In this document: positions 62,292-64,000 of the stretch, in pieces
Position numbering within the stretch: the stretch's first letter is position 1
Layout: every line of letters begins with the position of its first letter
From: Henckelia pumila
Lineage: Eukaryota; Streptophyta; Magnoliopsida; Lamiales; Gesneriaceae
Direction: 5' to 3'
DNA: 64,000 bases
NCBI RefSeq assembly: GCF_033568475.1
Contig: NW_027331831.1
Span: 13,950,001 to 14,014,000 of the forward strand
Notes under the pieces: generated by a model
Told to the model about the DNA's origin: nothing
The model's database searches: none
Seen by the model: the letters and a program-made list of their open reading frames with translations, nothing else
Program-made: the position numbers and the translations under genes

Positions 62292-63728
62292 ATGGCTGAA
62301 GGGGATGGATATTTGCAAGAGTTTTTATTGCTACAGCAAATTCCGAGTTCTTCTTTTGTGTTTTTAACCCTTGTAACACGTTTCTATATGAAGTTTGTAT
62401 CCAAAAAAAGACGTAGGCAGCGAAGAATACGTGTGCGTAAAAATGAGCCAGAAAGAATAAATGCTAGAATAAGCTATTTACAAAGGATAATTGATGTAGG
62501 AGATGTCGAGTGTCTTGTTAATTTAAAAATGATTCGTAATGCATTTGCACGTCTATGTTACCTACTAACCCATGTGGGCGGGGTAGTGGAGTCTAGGTAC
62601 ACACGAGTTGAGGAGAAGGTGGCCATGTTTTTGTCTATATTAGCACACCAAAAGAAAAATAGAGTTATTGGTCACGAATTTGTACGTAGTGGACATTCAG
62701 TCAGTACTAATTTCCACGAGGTATTAAGAGGTGTTTTGAAACTACACCCACTGGTTGTTGTTAAGCCAATTCTTGTTGCTGATGACTGCACAAGCGAAAC
62801 GTGGAAATGATTCAAGGTAAATAAACTTGTGCTTATGAAATTACATTGTTTCGTTTATTCAAGTTAGTTACCATTCAACTTTGTTATTGTGTATTCATAA
62901 TTTTTTTTGTTTTATGAAAATCATAATACTTGTGTGTATTAACCATCTCAATAGGGCTGTCTTGGCGCGTTGGATGGTACATATGTGAGTGTTCAAGTAC
63001 CAAATAAAGATAAGCCAAGATACCGAACAAGGAAAGGAACAACAACTATCAATGTATTGGCTTGTTGTGACATGAAGATGAATTTTATATATTCTTTAGT
63101 AGGCTGGGAAGGATCAGATGCCGATGCGAGGGTTCTTCGTGATGCAATTCATCGAGAAGATGGGTTAAAAATTCCAAGAGGTAGGTTTGTTTTTATTTTA
63201 TTGAATTAAACTGTCCACTAAATTATGTGAATGATGTTGTGTATTTAATAAAACCACAAGCTAAAAATATCTATGTTAACACTTTACAATTGCAGGCAGT
63301 TACTATCTTTGTGATAATGGATATGCAAATGTGGAAGGATTTCTAACCCCATTTCGGAGAACAAGATATCATCTTCATGACTGGGCAACTGGAGGTCTAC
63401 AAAACTATAAGGAAAATACTACAATTCAAAACATTATCGTGCACGTAATGTCATTGAACATGCGTTTGGTTTGTTGAAGAGACATTGGGCAGTACTTAGG
63501 AGCCCAACATTTTACCCTTTGGATGTCCAAAATCATATCATATTGGCATGTATGCTTTTACATAATTTCATAAGGTTTGAAATGCATGAAGACCCACTAG
63601 AAGGAGTTGATGAAGCATTTCACGGTGAGGTAGAAGATGTTGATGAGAATTATATTGATAACATCGAGTCATCCTCATCTTGGGACTTGTGGAGAGATAA
63701 CCTTGCATTGCCGATTTATAATAATTAG
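62292..63728 (+). pseudogene. PIF/Harbinger transposase (HARBI1-like), with a stop and a frameshift
   Basis: Three exons can be read: 62292-62816, 62955-63180 and 63296-63728, with GT-AG introns between. Exon 1 carries the N-terminal helical region (VEEKVAMFLSILAHQKKNRVI, then FVRSGHSVSTNFHEVL). The DDE nuclease residues are Asp in GALDGTYV (exon 2), Asp in YLCDNGYANVEGF (exon 3) and Glu in ARNVIEHAFGLLKRHW (exon 3). A stop at 62808-62810 lies just before the exon 1 donor, inside the usually conserved WKWF-type segment. A frameshift near 63413-63418 separates NYKE from the Glu motif. The enzyme would excise and insert the element at TTA; this copy should be inactive. Confidence 0.85.
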
Positions 63729-64000
63729 TATAATAATTTAGAGATTATTATGTCGAGGGTGTAAATTGTAATATATTCGAAGCCTAGTTTGTGTGTATGT
63801 GACCTATGTTGAAGACATGGAGACCAACTGATGCAATATTCTTTCATATTAAATTATTAACTTCCTTGAATGTTTGATGCGGTCATTTCGTGTATTTCCT
63901 ATTTGTTGTGTTTTTATTAAATATCTCCGTAGTTGATGTATGATGCAGATTTGTACATAATATATATAGGTTGTTGCTTTTTACTTATATCATCCATATA
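63729..64000. other. 3' side of the transposase, window edge
   Basis: AT-rich sequence, probably the 3' untranslated part of the transposase transcript. No right terminal repeat seen. Confidence 0.4.

Larger units (their letters stand above)
61305..64000 (+). mobile_element. PIF/Harbinger DNA transposon, left end to window edge
   Basis: The left end GGCCCTGTTTGTCTC follows TTA (61302-61304), the typical 3-bp target of this superfamily, and a PIF-type transposase lies inside. The right end and its TTA are beyond the window. The second (Myb-like) gene normally paired with the transposase is not seen in this part. Confidence 0.75.

Overview
This is a gene-poor, AT-rich, intron-containing stretch of nuclear DNA from a flowering plant, most likely a eudicot. 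The evidence is a chloroplast-targeted GAPDH A-subunit gene with a plant transit peptide, a plant-type PP2A activator gene, and a dense mix of plant LTR retrotransposons, a Mutator-like element and a PIF/Harbinger element. I cannot name the species.

Layout. 1-18079 is nested LTR retrotransposon debris. It includes a minus-strand element with 2.5-kb LTRs (961-9788) inside an older Ty3-like body, then a run of full or partial solo LTRs, one carrying a decayed 5S rRNA-like segment. 18080-20065 is non-coding. 20066-23862 holds a minus-strand Ulp1-type (C48) cysteine protease gene. A 2.58-kb part of that gene is tandemly duplicated at 23863-36302. The duplicate is broken by a solo LTR (24712-27089) and by a nearly complete chromovirus (28027-35474), each with a perfect 5-bp target-site duplication. 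37111-41691 is a decayed Copia-type element. 42288-43009 is an LTR fragment.

The gene island is 44028-48953. It contains GAPA (plus strand, five exons, 399 codons, intact) and a PP2A activator, PTPA (minus strand, about 374 codons, intact), arranged tail to tail. GAPA acts in the Calvin cycle in the plastid and PTPA acts on PP2A in the cytosol or nucleus. Nothing suggests a joint function.

49156-57546 is the most unusual object: an 8.4-kb element with long diverged terminal inverted repeats and an exact 9-bp target duplication (Mutator-like). It has no transposase. It carries two different tandem-repeat arrays that share the same ~141-bp (47-codon) period, and a 299-bp foldback MITE has inserted in its right arm. 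57834-60596 is a solo LTR of the same family as the element at 961-9788. 60602-61277 is an LTR end plus primer-binding site of another Ty3-type element. A PIF/Harbinger transposon (61305 to beyond the window end) with a broken three-exon transposase inserted just downstream of it.
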